Shown: positions 52,370 through 61,610, counted from the stretch's first letter. The stretch is DNA of 64,000 nucleotides from Acidimicrobiaceae bacterium (GCA_003167415.1 PMTF01000004.1:1-64000), one strand, 5' to 3'. Made by a program: numbers and translations. The notes: generated by a model from the sequence alone, not told the origin.

Positions 52370-53358
52370 TGTCACCGGAGAGCGCCATCGGTAGCGAAGA
52401 GAATCACTTTCGCCGCATCGTCATCATCTGGGTCGTACTGTCGGTAGTCCTCGACCTCCTTTTCTGGTTCCTCGTCGGTCCTCACGTCCCACCGGGTCGG
52501 ATGACCTCAACGGCGAAGGACAATCAGTTCGACTTCAACGTGCTCATGGTGATCGGACTGCCGGTCGTGATCGGCGTGTGGGAGTGGCTGGGCTACGCCG
52601 CTGTCAAATGGAACGTGAAACGTAAGGACATGCCTGAATCGGTCGGCGGACCTGGCGCCGCCGGCAACAAGAGGACAGAGGTCTCTTGGATCGTGATTAC
52701 GACGTTCGTCGTTTTGTGCCTCGCCGTCTTCGGCACCATTGCCCTGTACGCCGGCAACGGCTCGGGCAGTGGTGAAGGACCCAACCCCATCTTGCAGCCG
52801 GCCGGTGCCGTCAAGGCCGAAACCGCCGCCCTCGCGGGCACGGGATCATGGTCTCCTAATTCCAACGAGGTCCTTCCCGTTCAGGTAATTGCTCAGCAAT
52901 GGAAGTTCACCTACCGGTACCCCACCTTCGGGGGCTTCGAGTCGCCGGACTTGATCGTTCCCGACAACACGGAGATCGCCTTCAACGTGACCTCGCTCGA
53001 CGTCATTCACAGTTTCTGGGCCTACCAACTCGAGGTGAAGGCCGACGCAAACCCCATGCAGAACAACGTCGCCTTCACCAAGACCGAGCAACTCGGTAAC
53101 TTCGAAGTCCGTTGCAGCGAGTTGTGCGGCATCTGGCACGGCGCGATGTTCAACCCGGGCAAAGTGGTCTCGGAGTCCGCCTTCATGACTTGGGCGACGA
53201 CCACGGAGTCCACGAACGCCACGAACACCGCGAACCTGGCGCCCTTTGCCTGGACCTACGTGCCGGACGCGAACGGCGCCGCGGGCGGCTACTACCCCGA
53301 CGGCAACGTGACGCCGTACAGCACCGTCGAGATCTATGGATCGAAGCAGCCATCATGA
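52369..53358 (+). CDS. coxB: cytochrome c oxidase subunit II
   Basis: The 329-residue subunit has two or three N-terminal helices and a C-terminal cupredoxin domain with a complete CuA site: His in DVIHSFWAYQL and CSELCGIWHGAM (Cys-x3-Cys-x3-His-x2-Met). The tryptophan region AQQWKFTYRYP is the usual electron entry. It receives electrons from cytochrome c or a blue copper protein and passes them to subunit I. The ATG overlaps the cupredoxin gene stop by one base. No fused cytochrome c domain is present. Confidence 0.9.
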   Translation: MSPESAIGSEENHFRRIVIIWVVLSVVLDLLFWFLVGPHVPPGRMTSTAKDNQFDFNVLMVIGLPVVIGVWEWLGYAAVKWNVKRKDMPESVGGPGAAGNKRTEVSWIVITTFVVLCLAVFGTIALYAGNGSGSGEGPNPILQPAGAVKAETAALAGTGSWSPNSNEVLPVQVIAQQWKFTYRYPTFGGFESPDLIVPDNTEIAFNVTSLDVIHSFWAYQLEVKADANPMQNNVAFTKTEQLGNFEVRCSELCGIWHGAMFNPGKVVSESAFMTWATTTESTNATNTANLAPFAWTYVPDANGAAGGYYPDGNVTPYSTVEIYGSKQPS

Positions 53359-53413
53359 GTGACCGTCGTAACTTAAATCGGAAGTGCGTGAACGAGGAAA
53401 CGGAGATGGCGCG

Positions 53414-55372
53414 ATGACCACCAGCGTTGAAGCGGGCGTCGAGGCACCGGAGCCTCCAGCGTTCATCGATCCACGTAAGGGCGCAGGCGGCTGGCTGAGC
53501 CAGCACGTTGGCACCGCGATCGTCTGTGGCTTCTTGGGCTACATCCTGGGACACTGGCTGGGCAACTACATAGGCAGTGCGTATCCCTACATCGCCAATA
53601 GTGGTCAGAACTCCCTCACCGACTTCTTGGCGCTGCTGTTCATGGTCACTGGTTGGTTGCTCGGAATCGGCGCGCTGAACTATCCGCTCGCGAAGATCGT
53701 CGGTCGAGAAGCCAAGGGCGAAGTCCAATACACCGGTTGGACGAGGTACTTTCGCTACAATCTCGACCACAAAGTCGTCGGCATCCAATACGTCGTCGGC
53801 GTACTTTTGTTCTTCTTCACCGGCGGACTGCTGGCGATGGCGATCCGCACCGAACTGTTGAATCCTACGGTTCACGTCTTCAGCGCCGATACGTACATCA
53901 AGATCGTGAGTGAGCACGGCACGATCATGATGATGATGGCGTCGTCGGTCATCGTGGGCCCGCTCGGTAACTACTTTGTACCGCTGATGATCGGTGCGCG
54001 TCGCATGGCCTTCCCGCGGATCGAAGCTTTCAGTCTGTGGACCTTCATCGCGGGGTATTTCGTGATCTTCTCGGCCCTCGCCTACGGAGGATTTCCGACC
54101 GGCTGGACGGGTTACGCGCCCCTCCAGACTCAAGCCGGTCCGGGCATGGTGTCCTACCTCTTCGGTTTCGCGGTGATCAGTGTGGGAATGATGACCGCCG
54201 GATTCAACTTGGCCGTGACCATCATCAACTACCGAGCGCCGGGAATGACCTGGAGCCGAGTACCGGTTTTCGTGTGGTCCATCATCGCCACCGCGGCGTT
54301 GTTGACCTTGGCCTCGCCCGTGTTGACCGCGGCCGGTCTCTTCGGTCTGCTCGACAAGGTCGACCAGACGGCGTTCTACGTCACCGAGCACGGTGGGAGT
54401 TCGTATCTGTGGGAGAACCTGTTCTGGTTCTTCGGTCACCCCGAGGTGTACATCATGGCGCTGCCGGGCTTTGGCATCGTCGGTGAGATAATCCCGGTGT
54501 TCTGCCGAAAGCCCCTCTTCGCGTACCGCATCGCCGCGGCCGGAATGATCGGTGTGGCACTGCTGTCCTTCTTCGTGTGGCAGCACCACCTCTTCCAGAG
54601 TGGCATCGACCCGGACATGCGACCACTCTTCATGTTGACGACGGAACTGATCTCGATTCCGACCGGGTTCATCTTCTTGGTGGGCATGGGCACGTTGTAT
54701 AAAGCCAAGATCAGATACGAAGTGCCCATGCTCTTCTGTATGGCCGTGTACTTCAACTTCCTCATCGGTGGGGTTTCGGGCGTGTTCCTCTCGGACGTCC
54801 CGGTGAACGTGACGGTGCATGGTGGTTTCTTCGTGCTCTCGCACTTCCACTACACCATCATGGGCGGACTCATCTTCGCTTTCTTCGCCGGTCTGTACTT
54901 CTGGCTGCCCAAGATGACAGGGCGCACCATGAACAAGAAGTTGGGCCTGTGGCACTTCTGGACAATGTTCGTCTTCTTCAACTTGACGTTCTTCCCGATG
55001 TTCGTCATCGGGATGTTGGGCCAGCCGCGCCGGGTCTTCACCTACGCCAAGAATCTGCAGACCTTGAACGACTTCTCCTCGATCGCGGCGTTCTGCCTCG
55101 GGGCGTCGTTCCTCATCTTCGTGGCGAACTTGATGTGGTCCCAGTTCATCGCCCCGCAGAAGGCCCCCGCGAATCCGTGGGACTCCCTCGGACTCGAATG
55201 GCAGACCGCGACGCCGATTCCGGCCTACAACTTTGAGCGGATTCCGGTCATCATGACCGACCCGTATCACTACAGCGAAGAGGGCGCCCCGGAGTTGGCC
55301 GACTTCGGACACGATCCACCGGTTCACGCCAGTAGTTTCACCGCCCGTACCGACCCGAATCAATACGAGTAG
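53414..55372 (+). CDS. coxA: heme-copper oxidase subunit I with atypical proton-channel residues
   Basis: The 652-residue catalytic subunit has an extra N-terminal region of about 110 residues with two helices before the conserved core. Redox ligands are intact: heme a His168 (SEHGTIM), His342/Tyr346 in GHPEVY, CuB His391-His392 in WQHHLF, and His477/His479 in SHFHY. The usual D-channel Asp is Arg197 (GARRMAFP), the K-channel Lys is Ile420 (PTGFI), and the Mg-site Asp is Gly470 (VHGGFF). Glu344 of HPEVY is kept. ATG 53414 has GGAG nine bases upstream; the track GTG is ten codons earlier. It reduces oxygen to water. Confidence 0.9.
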   Translation: MTTSVEAGVEAPEPPAFIDPRKGAGGWLSQHVGTAIVCGFLGYILGHWLGNYIGSAYPYIANSGQNSLTDFLALLFMVTGWLLGIGALNYPLAKIVGREAKGEVQYTGWTRYFRYNLDHKVVGIQYVVGVLLFFFTGGLLAMAIRTELLNPTVHVFSADTYIKIVSEHGTIMMMMASSVIVGPLGNYFVPLMIGARRMAFPRIEAFSLWTFIAGYFVIFSALAYGGFPTGWTGYAPLQTQAGPGMVSYLFGFAVISVGMMTAGFNLAVTIINYRAPGMTWSRVPVFVWSIIATAALLTLASPVLTAAGLFGLLDKVDQTAFYVTEHGGSSYLWENLFWFFGHPEVYIMALPGFGIVGEIIPVFCRKPLFAYRIAAAGMIGVALLSFFVWQHHLFQSGIDPDMRPLFMLTTELISIPTGFIFLVGMGTLYKAKIRYEVPMLFCMAVYFNFLIGGVSGVFLSDVPVNVTVHGGFFVLSHFHYTIMGGLIFAFFAGLYFWLPKMTGRTMNKKLGLWHFWTMFVFFNLTFFPMFVIGMLGQPRRVFTYAKNLQTLNDFSSIAAFCLGASFLIFVANLMWSQFIAPQKAPANPWDSLGLEWQTATPIPAYNFERIPVIMTDPYHYSEEGAPELADFGHDPPVHASSFTARTDPNQYE

Positions 55373-55383
55373 AGAGTAACGAC

Positions 55384-56040
55384 ATGACGGACATGATCAA
55401 GAACTCACACGGCATAAGCGACACCCCCGAAGAGCGGGAGTTCGAACTGCGCGCGCACATTGGCTCGATTTGGAGTGGTGGCCGACTGTTCATCGGGATG
55501 TACACCTTCTTACTGGCGTCGCTGGTCTTCAGCTACTTCTATCTGCGCTCGAGCAACAATGGGCTGCTGTGGCGTCCGGATCACGTGACCGCGCCGACCG
55601 CCTACGGATGGGCCATCTACTCCTTGACGCTGCTGGCCGTGCTGATGGCCATCTTCGGCCAGTCCCGCCTGCGCAAGGGCGGCGTGTTCGAATGGCAGAC
55701 CGCGATCTGGGTTGGCGTGGCGGCGGCGTTGCTCGCCCTGTTCCTGCAGATCTATGAGTTCACCGCGGTGCCGTTCTATCCCGGCTCGAGCGGCTACGCC
55801 TCCACGTTCATCGGCTACTCGGTCATTAACATCCTGACGATCTTCATCGTGGCGTACTGGTTGGAGACCACCGTCGCGCGTTCGCTCCGAATGAACAAGG
55901 AACTCGGCGGCGTTAATTCCCAACTTTCGATGCACCCCTCGGCGCAGTCGTTCCGAGCGAACGTGGCGTCGATGACGTATTTCTTGGGCTTCGTGGCGCT
56001 CGCCAGCACGCTGTTGTTCGCGATGTTTTACTTACTGTAA
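55384..56040 (+). CDS. coxC: cytochrome c oxidase subunit III
   Basis: The 218-residue protein has five helices, starting with FIGMYTFLLASLVFSYFYLR and ending with ASMTYFLGFVALASTLLFAM. It matches the short five-helix form of subunit III, which lines the D-channel side of subunit I and stabilises the complex. It follows coxA by 11 bases and is in the same operon. Confidence 0.85.
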   Translation: MTDMIKNSHGISDTPEEREFELRAHIGSIWSGGRLFIGMYTFLLASLVFSYFYLRSSNNGLLWRPDHVTAPTAYGWAIYSLTLLAVLMAIFGQSRLRKGGVFEWQTAIWVGVAAALLALFLQIYEFTAVPFYPGSSGYASTFIGYSVINILTIFIVAYWLETTVARSLRMNKELGGVNSQLSMHPSAQSFRANVASMTYFLGFVALASTLLFAMFYLL

Positions 56041-56113
56041 TGACGCAACGACGTAGGAGTCATAAGGTGTTCAACAAGGTTCGGGTTGATGTGCGAGAGT
56101 CGAGGTGGTCGTG

Positions 56114-56227
56114 ATGACAGGCGTAGATAGCTACATCGGCCCTCAGGTCGAGACGTTGGTGATTCTCTTGGGCACGCTCTTCGCCGTCATGATCTGGGGA
56201 TTCTTCCAGCGTCATCATTCGGAGTGA
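56114..56227 (+). CDS. 37-residue single-helix peptide, possible oxidase small subunit
   Basis: This gene is below the ORF-track cutoff. ATG 56114 follows GAGGTGG. The product MTGVDSYIGPQVETLVILLG, then TLFAVMIWGFFQRHHSE, has one hydrophobic helix and a charged His-rich tail. Its stop overlaps the next GTG (GTGA), tying it to the CtaG-like gene. Size, helix and position between coxC and ctaG match the small subunit IV found in many bacterial oxidases. No homology can be shown from so short a sequence. Confidence 0.65.
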   Translation: MTGVDSYIGPQVETLVILLGTLFAVMIWGFFQRHHSE

Positions 56228-57045
56228 CCGCGGAGCCGGCACGCCGGCCTTTCTCACCACACCGAGCGCTCTTTCACGATCTCCTCGCCTGCACGGGTCT
56301 GGTCCTATGGGTGATTGTGTTGACGCCGCCCACGCTCGCCTTGACGAGCGAGTACGAGTTCGCGCAGTCGACGCAGTTCTGTCTGTTCGCGGTGGTGATT
56401 CCCGCTCTGATCGTCGTGGGCGGTCCTTGGCGATGGTTCAACTTGACGTCCGTCGAGGAGCCCATTGTGGACAACGACGGTCAACAGATCTCTGTAGTGA
56501 ATCAGCGTCCACTTGATCGCTGGGCGCAGCGCCGATCGTTGGCCAAGGGATACCGCCGAAGCGTCGTGCTCCTCTTGATCTTCGTGGGACAGTCGATCCT
56601 GTGGCGATCGGCGCCCGTCGTGGACGCGCTGATCCGACGCCCGTGGCTCTCGATCGTTGAATCGATCGCGCTCGTCGTCGGCGGCGCGTTCTTGTGGCTT
56701 GAGCTAGTGGACTCGCCTCCCTTTCGGCCGACGACGGCGCGCCCGTACCGAATCGGTGTCTCGGCGATCGCCATGTGGACGGTGTGGGTAATCGCTTACC
56801 TGATGGCGATGGCCCCGAACACCTGGTACTCGGGCTTTGCTCACGTGTCGGGACGACTGTTCTCCCTCGCGATTGACCAGCAGATCACAACCGCGCTGAT
56901 GTGGTTCATCTCCGCGTGCGCGTTCATGCCAATCATCTTCGCGAACCTCAACCGATGGCTGAAGTCCGAGGAGGATCCCGACGAAGAGCTCTACCAGCTG
57001 GTTCGACGAGACCGCTCACGCGGGTTCTTCGGTACGAATCCTTAG
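56224..57045 (+). CDS. CtaG-like cytochrome oxidase assembly protein 1
   Basis: The 273-residue protein has about seven helices (FHDLLACTGLVLWVIVLTP, STQFCLFAVVIPALIVVGGP, and so on) in the pattern of the caa3-type CtaG family, which helps insert copper during oxidase assembly. GTG 56224 overlaps the small peptide gene by four bases. It lacks the long N-terminal region seen in some actinobacterial CtaG/CopD fusions. Assignment is from topology and neighbourhood; a second CtaG-like protein is encoded at 60669. Confidence 0.65.
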   Translation: MTAEPARRPFSPHRALFHDLLACTGLVLWVIVLTPPTLALTSEYEFAQSTQFCLFAVVIPALIVVGGPWRWFNLTSVEEPIVDNDGQQISVVNQRPLDRWAQRRSLAKGYRRSVVLLLIFVGQSILWRSAPVVDALIRRPWLSIVESIALVVGGAFLWLELVDSPPFRPTTARPYRIGVSAIAMWTVWVIAYLMAMAPNTWYSGFAHVSGRLFSLAIDQQITTALMWFISACAFMPIIFANLNRWLKSEEDPDEELYQLVRRDRSRGFFGTNP

Positions 57046-57090
57046 TCACGCCGGGTTCGGTGCCCGACGCCGGGCTGAAGCCGCGGACCC

Positions 57091-57573
57091 CTAGGTCGTG
57101 TTTTCATCCCCGGGCAGGGCGGCGAAGCGCAAGATGAGCAACCCCAGCAGCAAGATGACTACGACCCCGACGCCGACACCCAGTGAGATCATGGTGTCGC
57201 GGAAGTCGACCGAGGAGAGGGTGCCGCTCAACGCGAGGTGCGCCGAGGAGCTCAAGATGTCTCGAACCCCCGCCAAGATCCCGATGATGAGAAAGGGCCG
57301 TACGGGAAAGACGGACGCCCGCAGGTGGCCGAAGACGGTGTGGGCGATGTCGAGCAGGATGATCACCACGAGGATGCCGTCGATGGCCGACACCACCGAT
57401 TGAGGGAACTCGTTCCAATTGTCCAAGAAGTTGACGAGCGATCGCACCAGGACAATGCCCGCGACCAGCATCAAGCTCAACACGATGGCGTACTCGATAG
57501 CGACGATCAACCAACGAATGACGGAGTTGGCGTCGATGGTCGGGTGGTCGCGCTCGGGATCCGATTCGCTCAT
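57091..57573 (-). CDS. PsiE-type small membrane protein
   Basis: The 160-residue protein has four helices (WLIVAIEYAIVLSLMLVAGI; GILVVIILLDIAHTVFGHL; RPFLIIGILAGVRDILSSSA; a final hydrophobic helix). The GILAGVRDIL and LLDIAHTVFGHL phrases match PsiE, a phosphate-starvation-inducible family of unknown role. ATG 57573. It is convergent with the ctaG-like gene. Confidence 0.65.
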   Translation of the reverse strand: MSESDPERDHPTIDANSVIRWLIVAIEYAIVLSLMLVAGIVLVRSLVNFLDNWNEFPQSVVSAIDGILVVIILLDIAHTVFGHLRASVFPVRPFLIIGILAGVRDILSSSAHLALSGTLSSVDFRDTMISLGVGVGVVVILLLGLLILRFAALPGDENTT

Positions 57574-57640
57574 AGGAGCGCACCATAGCGCGTGGGTCGA
57601 CGTCGCCGACCGAGGAGTGCGTAACGTCGCGGTTCGCGGT

Positions 57641-58318
57641 TCAGGTACCGCTCAGGTGAGGCAGCGTCGGGATCTTGAGCGCGTGCAGTCCCGGGCCCAA
57701 CACCGCCTCCGCTTGGGCTTCGTCGGAGAGCGCCAAAGCACGCCCGGTCGCGAGCTGAACCTCTTGTTTTGCGAGGTGCCGGATCGTCGCCGCGTAGCCC
57801 GGGTGAAGGAACAGGTACTGAATGTCCTTTATGGCGGCCAGTGCATAGTCGGTCATCCAGATTTGTACATCGGTCTTCATACGGTCGATGTGCTTGCCCG
57901 CCGCCGTGTCTTCGACCTGAAGGTTGTTCGTGAGGTCGTACACCGGTTCACTGGCGAAGGAGCACGCGATCTCGTCATCGTTGAGCAGCTTGGGCATTTG
58001 GGCCAAGTTTGACGAGGTCAGTTTGCCGTTGACATTCTGGTTGTAGAAGTGAAAGGTCTCCTTCACCGCGAACGCGCAAGGGGCGAGGTCCGCGTTGATC
58101 TCCTTGATCGAGGCGTTCTGCGAGGTCAAGTCCTGAGCTTTGGTGATCGGTCGTGGCAGGTCGATAACCACCGAGATCGCGACGATGACGATCAACGACA
58201 GCGCCGCCAGGACCCACGGTCGTCGATACCAGACGGCCTTGGTGATGCCCAACGACGAGGTCGGCATCGACGCCGGGTCGAACGGGACCTTCTCGAAATC
58301 AGAAAGGTCGTCAGTCAC
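57641..58318 (-). CDS. membrane-anchored protein of unknown function
   Basis: The 225-residue protein has one helix (PWVLAALSLIVIVAISVVI) near residue 35 and a soluble extracytoplasmic part of about 165 residues that looks mostly helical, with two cysteines (LAPCAFAVKE and DDEIACSFASE) that could form a disulfide. Its start overlaps the SCO gene stop by four bases, so it is co-translated with it. No family recognised; a partner of the SCO protein in oxidase assembly is a reasonable guess. Confidence 0.6.
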   Translation of the reverse strand: MTDDLSDFEKVPFDPASMPTSSLGITKAVWYRRPWVLAALSLIVIVAISVVIDLPRPITKAQDLTSQNASIKEINADLAPCAFAVKETFHFYNQNVNGKLTSSNLAQMPKLLNDDEIACSFASEPVYDLTNNLQVEDTAAGKHIDRMKTDVQIWMTDYALAAIKDIQYLFLHPGYAATIRHLAKQEVQLATGRALALSDEAQAEAVLGPGLHALKIPTLPHLSGT

Positions 58319-59190
58319 GGGACAAGACTATCGGCGGTCTCGGCGATGGCACGTGCGTACGTCAGCAGGCTCGGACGATCGAGGGAGTACAGACCGGTCT
58401 TGCTTTCGGTGCCGAAGGGCGCCGCGTACGAGTCGAGATTTCCGTTCGGTCCGATGAAGTACAGCACGTTGTTGTGCGACACCTCGTTCGCTTTGGCCCC
58501 GACCTTGATACGGACTCCGTAGGCCGACCAGACGCGATTGAGCGTGTCGACGCTGCCGGACAACAGCGTGACCGACGGAGCGTCGCTGAGTCCGGGCACG
58601 GTGAGGGCGTTGCTGCGTGCGGAGATCTTGGTGGCGTTGGGATCGGTGTTGACGATGACGAAGTCGACCTTGTTGCCTTCGGCGCCGAGCTCGCGTGACG
58701 CCAGTCGTATCTCGGCGCCGAGCACCGGACAGATGTCGTTACAGATCGAGTTATAGAAGGCGAGGACAACGACTTGTCCTTTATGCGACGCGAGGCGCCA
58801 GCGACGTCCGCCCTGGGTGTGGAGAGTGAAGGTAGGGGCCGCCTCGTTACCGATGTCCTTGAGTCCGATGAACACCTGGAGCGAGATCAGCGTGGGCAGG
58901 TTGGGATTCGTGGTGGGCGTTCCCTTCAGCACCGGGGCCGTCGTGGTTGGCGACGTTTTGCCATAGGTCTCGAAGAAGTGCTGGGCGACTTCGCCACCGA
59001 GTCCTAGTACCAAGACCGCGACGATGCTCCAGGCGATGAACTTGGTGGGAACCGTGACGCGCCCGGAACGTACCGCGCCCAGTCGCTTCTTCGGGGCATT
59101 GGCGGCGGCGAAGATTGAGGCGCGCTCATCTTCATTCAACTCGCCTTCGCGCGAGGTTTCCCCATTGCCGGTCGTCATCTCGCTGCCCAT
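58315..59190 (-). CDS. SCO1/SenC-type copper chaperone
   Basis: The 291-residue protein has an N-terminal helix (FIAWSIVAVLVLGLGGEVA) and a thioredoxin-like domain. The copper-binding Cys-x3-Cys-Pro occurs in NSICNDICPVLG, and the distal His in NEVSHNNVLYFIGPNG. It would deliver copper to CuA of CoxB on the outer face of the membrane. It heads a two-gene minus-strand unit opposite the small membrane genes. It is the second SCO-like protein of the locus, after the fusion at 49637. Confidence 0.8.
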   Translation of the reverse strand: MGSEMTTGNGETSREGELNEDERASIFAAANAPKKRLGAVRSGRVTVPTKFIAWSIVAVLVLGLGGEVAQHFFETYGKTSPTTTAPVLKGTPTTNPNLPTLISLQVFIGLKDIGNEAAPTFTLHTQGGRRWRLASHKGQVVVLAFYNSICNDICPVLGAEIRLASRELGAEGNKVDFVIVNTDPNATKISARSNALTVPGLSDAPSVTLLSGSVDTLNRVWSAYGVRIKVGAKANEVSHNNVLYFIGPNGNLDSYAAPFGTESKTGLYSLDRPSLLTYARAIAETADSLVP

Positions 59191-59302
59191 CGCTCGACGT
59201 CATTTTTACCATAGGAGGAGTGGGCGTCACGACGCCGGTCGGTCGCCTCGCGATTCGACACCGCGCCGAAGGGGGCCGAAAACGCGCGGGTACAGTGGGA
59301 CG

Positions 59303-59710
59303 GTGAGCGACACCGAAGAGGTGCCCGACCCGGCGTCGGCGAAGAAAACCGCCTCTCACCTCACGAGCGCGGCGGCGATGAAGACGCACCTCACCTTGGT
59401 CGTGGGCCTCGCACTCTGCACGGCCGCCTTCGTCTTCGAGCTCGGCCGCGCAGAAGGGGGCAATGAACTCAGTTGGGCGTATGTCTTCGAATGGCCGCTG
59501 CTCGCACTCTTCGCCATCTACATGTGGTGGAAGTTGCTCCACCCCGGTTTTACTTTCCGGCGTGCGCGTGAGAAACCCGCGGTCGCGCCCGAGTACGCAG
59601 GGATGCTCCACGCATGGCAGGGTGAACTGGCCAAACTCGAGATGATTCGTCGCGCCGAAGAGACAGGAAACGAGCAAGAATCCGGCGACGCCGTGACGCG
59701 CGATGAGTGA
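59303..59710 (+). CDS. small two-helix membrane protein
   Basis: The 135-residue protein has two hydrophobic segments (HLTLVVGLALCTAAFVFEL and YVFEWPLLALFAIYMWWKLL) and a charged C-terminal tail. The track start at 59024 is antisense to the SCO gene; GTG 59303 is more likely. It overlaps the next gene by eight bases, so the two should be translated together. No family is recognised. Confidence 0.6.
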   Translation: MSDTEEVPDPASAKKTASHLTSAAAMKTHLTLVVGLALCTAAFVFELGRAEGGNELSWAYVFEWPLLALFAIYMWWKLLHPGFTFRRAREKPAVAPEYAGMLHAWQGELAKLEMIRRAEETGNEQESGDAVTRDE

Positions 59711-60635
59711 ACCGTCGTCAACGACGATGACCGTGGCGCACCCGACGCCGTCGGCCCTTCGGGTCGCCGTGATGACGGTGCTCTCGGCGCTCGCTTCCAT
59801 CGTCGTCAACGCCGGGCTGGTGTGGCTGGCCAAGGCCTCTGATCCCTCGCTGCAGCGCTACTCGCACTTTCGTCTCTGGGACTACGGCACGCTCACCGCC
59901 GTCGGTGTGGTGGCGGCCGGTGCGGCGTGGTACGTCGCCACGCGAAGCCTCCCTTCGCCACGCCACACCTTCTTTCGCGTGGCCGTGGTCGTGACGTTGG
60001 CGCTGTGGGTACCGGACGTCTGGCTCCTCATCAAGCACGAGCCGACGCGAGCGGTGGTCTTCCTCGTGATCATGCACGCGGCCGTCGCCCTGATCACCTA
60101 CAACTTCTTGATATACGGCGCGCCCGTCGGTGCCCGCGCGATAGCCGGTACCGGCGCGGTCGCGACTCGGGCGCCGCGCGCCGCCTCCGAAGGAGACACG
60201 ACGGCGACCAGGGTGTCGCGCGGCGTGTGGGTGGCGTTGATGATCGCGGTGGTGGTCGAGTTCTTGGCCGGACTGGTGGGCATGTTGTACGTCCCGTTCA
60301 ATCGGCCCGATGGCTGGTTATCGCATCGAGGCGAGGCCATCTATCTCCTTCACGCGGTGCTCGGGGGGCTGCTCGGCGTCGCGGCCGTCGCCGTCGTCTG
60401 TCACTTGTCGCGAAGAAAGACGATTCATCGCGTGGACCGCGTCGCGGCGGTGAGCGGGCGCTGCGGCGTGCTCGTGGGCGCCATCGGCGGCGCGCTGTGC
60501 GTCAGCCATCCTCTACGACTGTTGGGCATGGCGTTGATGTTCCTCGGCGTGTCCGTGGCGTTCTTCGGTTATCTGATCCCGATGATCGACGACGCGCACC
60601 CCTTGGCGTCCGAAGTCACGTCCACCACGTCGTAG
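59703..60635 (+). CDS. multi-helix membrane protein of unknown function
   Basis: The 310-residue protein has about eight helices with a loop of about 35 residues in the middle (residues 145-180). The N-terminal half (YGTLTAVGVVAAGAAWYVAT) resembles DUF6069-like actinobacterial membrane proteins. The second half has GMLYVPFNRPDGWLSHRGEA followed by a helix LLHAVLGGLLGVAAVAVV. Overlap with the 135-residue gene suggests a complex. It is convergent with the second ctaG-like gene. Confidence 0.6.
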   Translation: MSEPSSTTMTVAHPTPSALRVAVMTVLSALASIVVNAGLVWLAKASDPSLQRYSHFRLWDYGTLTAVGVVAAGAAWYVATRSLPSPRHTFFRVAVVVTLALWVPDVWLLIKHEPTRAVVFLVIMHAAVALITYNFLIYGAPVGARAIAGTGAVATRAPRAASEGDTTATRVSRGVWVALMIAVVVEFLAGLVGMLYVPFNRPDGWLSHRGEAIYLLHAVLGGLLGVAAVAVVCHLSRRKTIHRVDRVAAVSGRCGVLVGAIGGALCVSHPLRLLGMALMFLGVSVAFFGYLIPMIDDAHPLASEVTSTTS

Positions 60636-60668
60636 GTGCATCGGTGCCGGGTGACCACGCGCTCGAGG

Positions 60669-61610
60669 CTAGGTGACGGTCTCGTCCTGGCTGAGACCCC
60701 GGAACTCTTCCACGGTCATCGAGCGACGACCACGAAGCACGTGATCCATGGCGCTCGAGTTGGCGTCACTCTTGGTCGCGAGACGAAGCGCCATCACCAG
60801 CGCGGGGTAGCACCAGAAGTCGCCGCAGACCCACAAGATCGCGGCGCCGATTTGTTGGTCGGCGAAGGGGTTCAACGTGGTGGGCGTCATCGAGGCCATG
60901 CTGGCCAGATGGAGCATCGAATTGCCGATGTCGTAGAAGGGTCCCGAGGCCAAGAAACTGAGCGCCATGGCAATGATGGTCATCACGAGGTTCGTGAAGA
61001 GCAGGGCGCCCACGCGCGCGAAGGGCGAGAGCGTCGGTCGCCACGGGCGCGACGGGATGAACTGGGCCCAGAACAAGAGCCCCGACACGAAGAAGCTGGT
61101 CAGCATCAAGCCGACGTGGAGCGTGGGGTCACCCATCACCGGATTGAACACGCTGGGAAGCATCCACACGACCATGACCGCGTTGAAGAAAACGATGGCG
61201 AACAGCGGCGAGAAGACGACCGCGCCGATCCTTCGCAGTAGCGGGCGTCCGGGTCGCAGGAACACGCGACGAAGGAGCCGTCGACGCGTCGCGACGGGTA
61301 GCGCGAAGACGAGGGGAATCGCCGGCGCCCCGGCCACGTACAGTGCGGGCGCGGCGAGCATCACCGTGACGTGCTGGATCATGTGCACCCAGAAGTACTC
61401 CATCGACCAGTACTGCAGGGGCGAGACGACGCTGAGCGTCGCGACCGCGATGCCGGCGTAGGCGACCCACATCCGGTGTCGGCGCGACCGGGCGTGGGCG
61501 GGGGTAGAGCGGGCGTTGAGAGCGCGAAGGCCCCGTTCGTGCACGGCGACGACCAGCACGGACGCGATGGCGATCTCCGGATAGCCCCAATGGTGCGTGA
61601 GGTAGTTCAC
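60669..61610 (-). CDS. ctaG: CtaG-like cytochrome oxidase assembly protein 2
   Basis: The 313-residue protein has seven or eight helices and the caa3-CtaG features EYFWVHMIQHVTVMLAAPAL, GDPTLHVGLMLTSFFVSGLL and ADQQIGAAILWVCGDFW. It should help metal insertion into the cox complex. This is the better match of the two CtaG-like proteins in the window. It stands alone on the minus strand. Confidence 0.85.
   Translation of the reverse strand: MNYLTHHWGYPEIAIASVLVVAVHERGLRALNARSTPAHARSRRHRMWVAYAGIAVATLSVVSPLQYWSMEYFWVHMIQHVTVMLAAPALYVAGAPAIPLVFALPVATRRRLLRRVFLRPGRPLLRRIGAVVFSPLFAIVFFNAVMVVWMLPSVFNPVMGDPTLHVGLMLTSFFVSGLLFWAQFIPSRPWRPTLSPFARVGALLFTNLVMTIIAMALSFLASGPFYDIGNSMLHLASMASMTPTTLNPFADQQIGAAILWVCGDFWCYPALVMALRLATKSDANSSAMDHVLRGRRSMTVEEFRGLSQDETVT

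Noticed and set aside
53183-55363. 726-residue ORF on the minus strand
   Set aside because: It is antisense to coxA and coxB, very rich in His, Arg, Glu and Asp, and has no domain features; it is a shadow of a GC-rich coding region.
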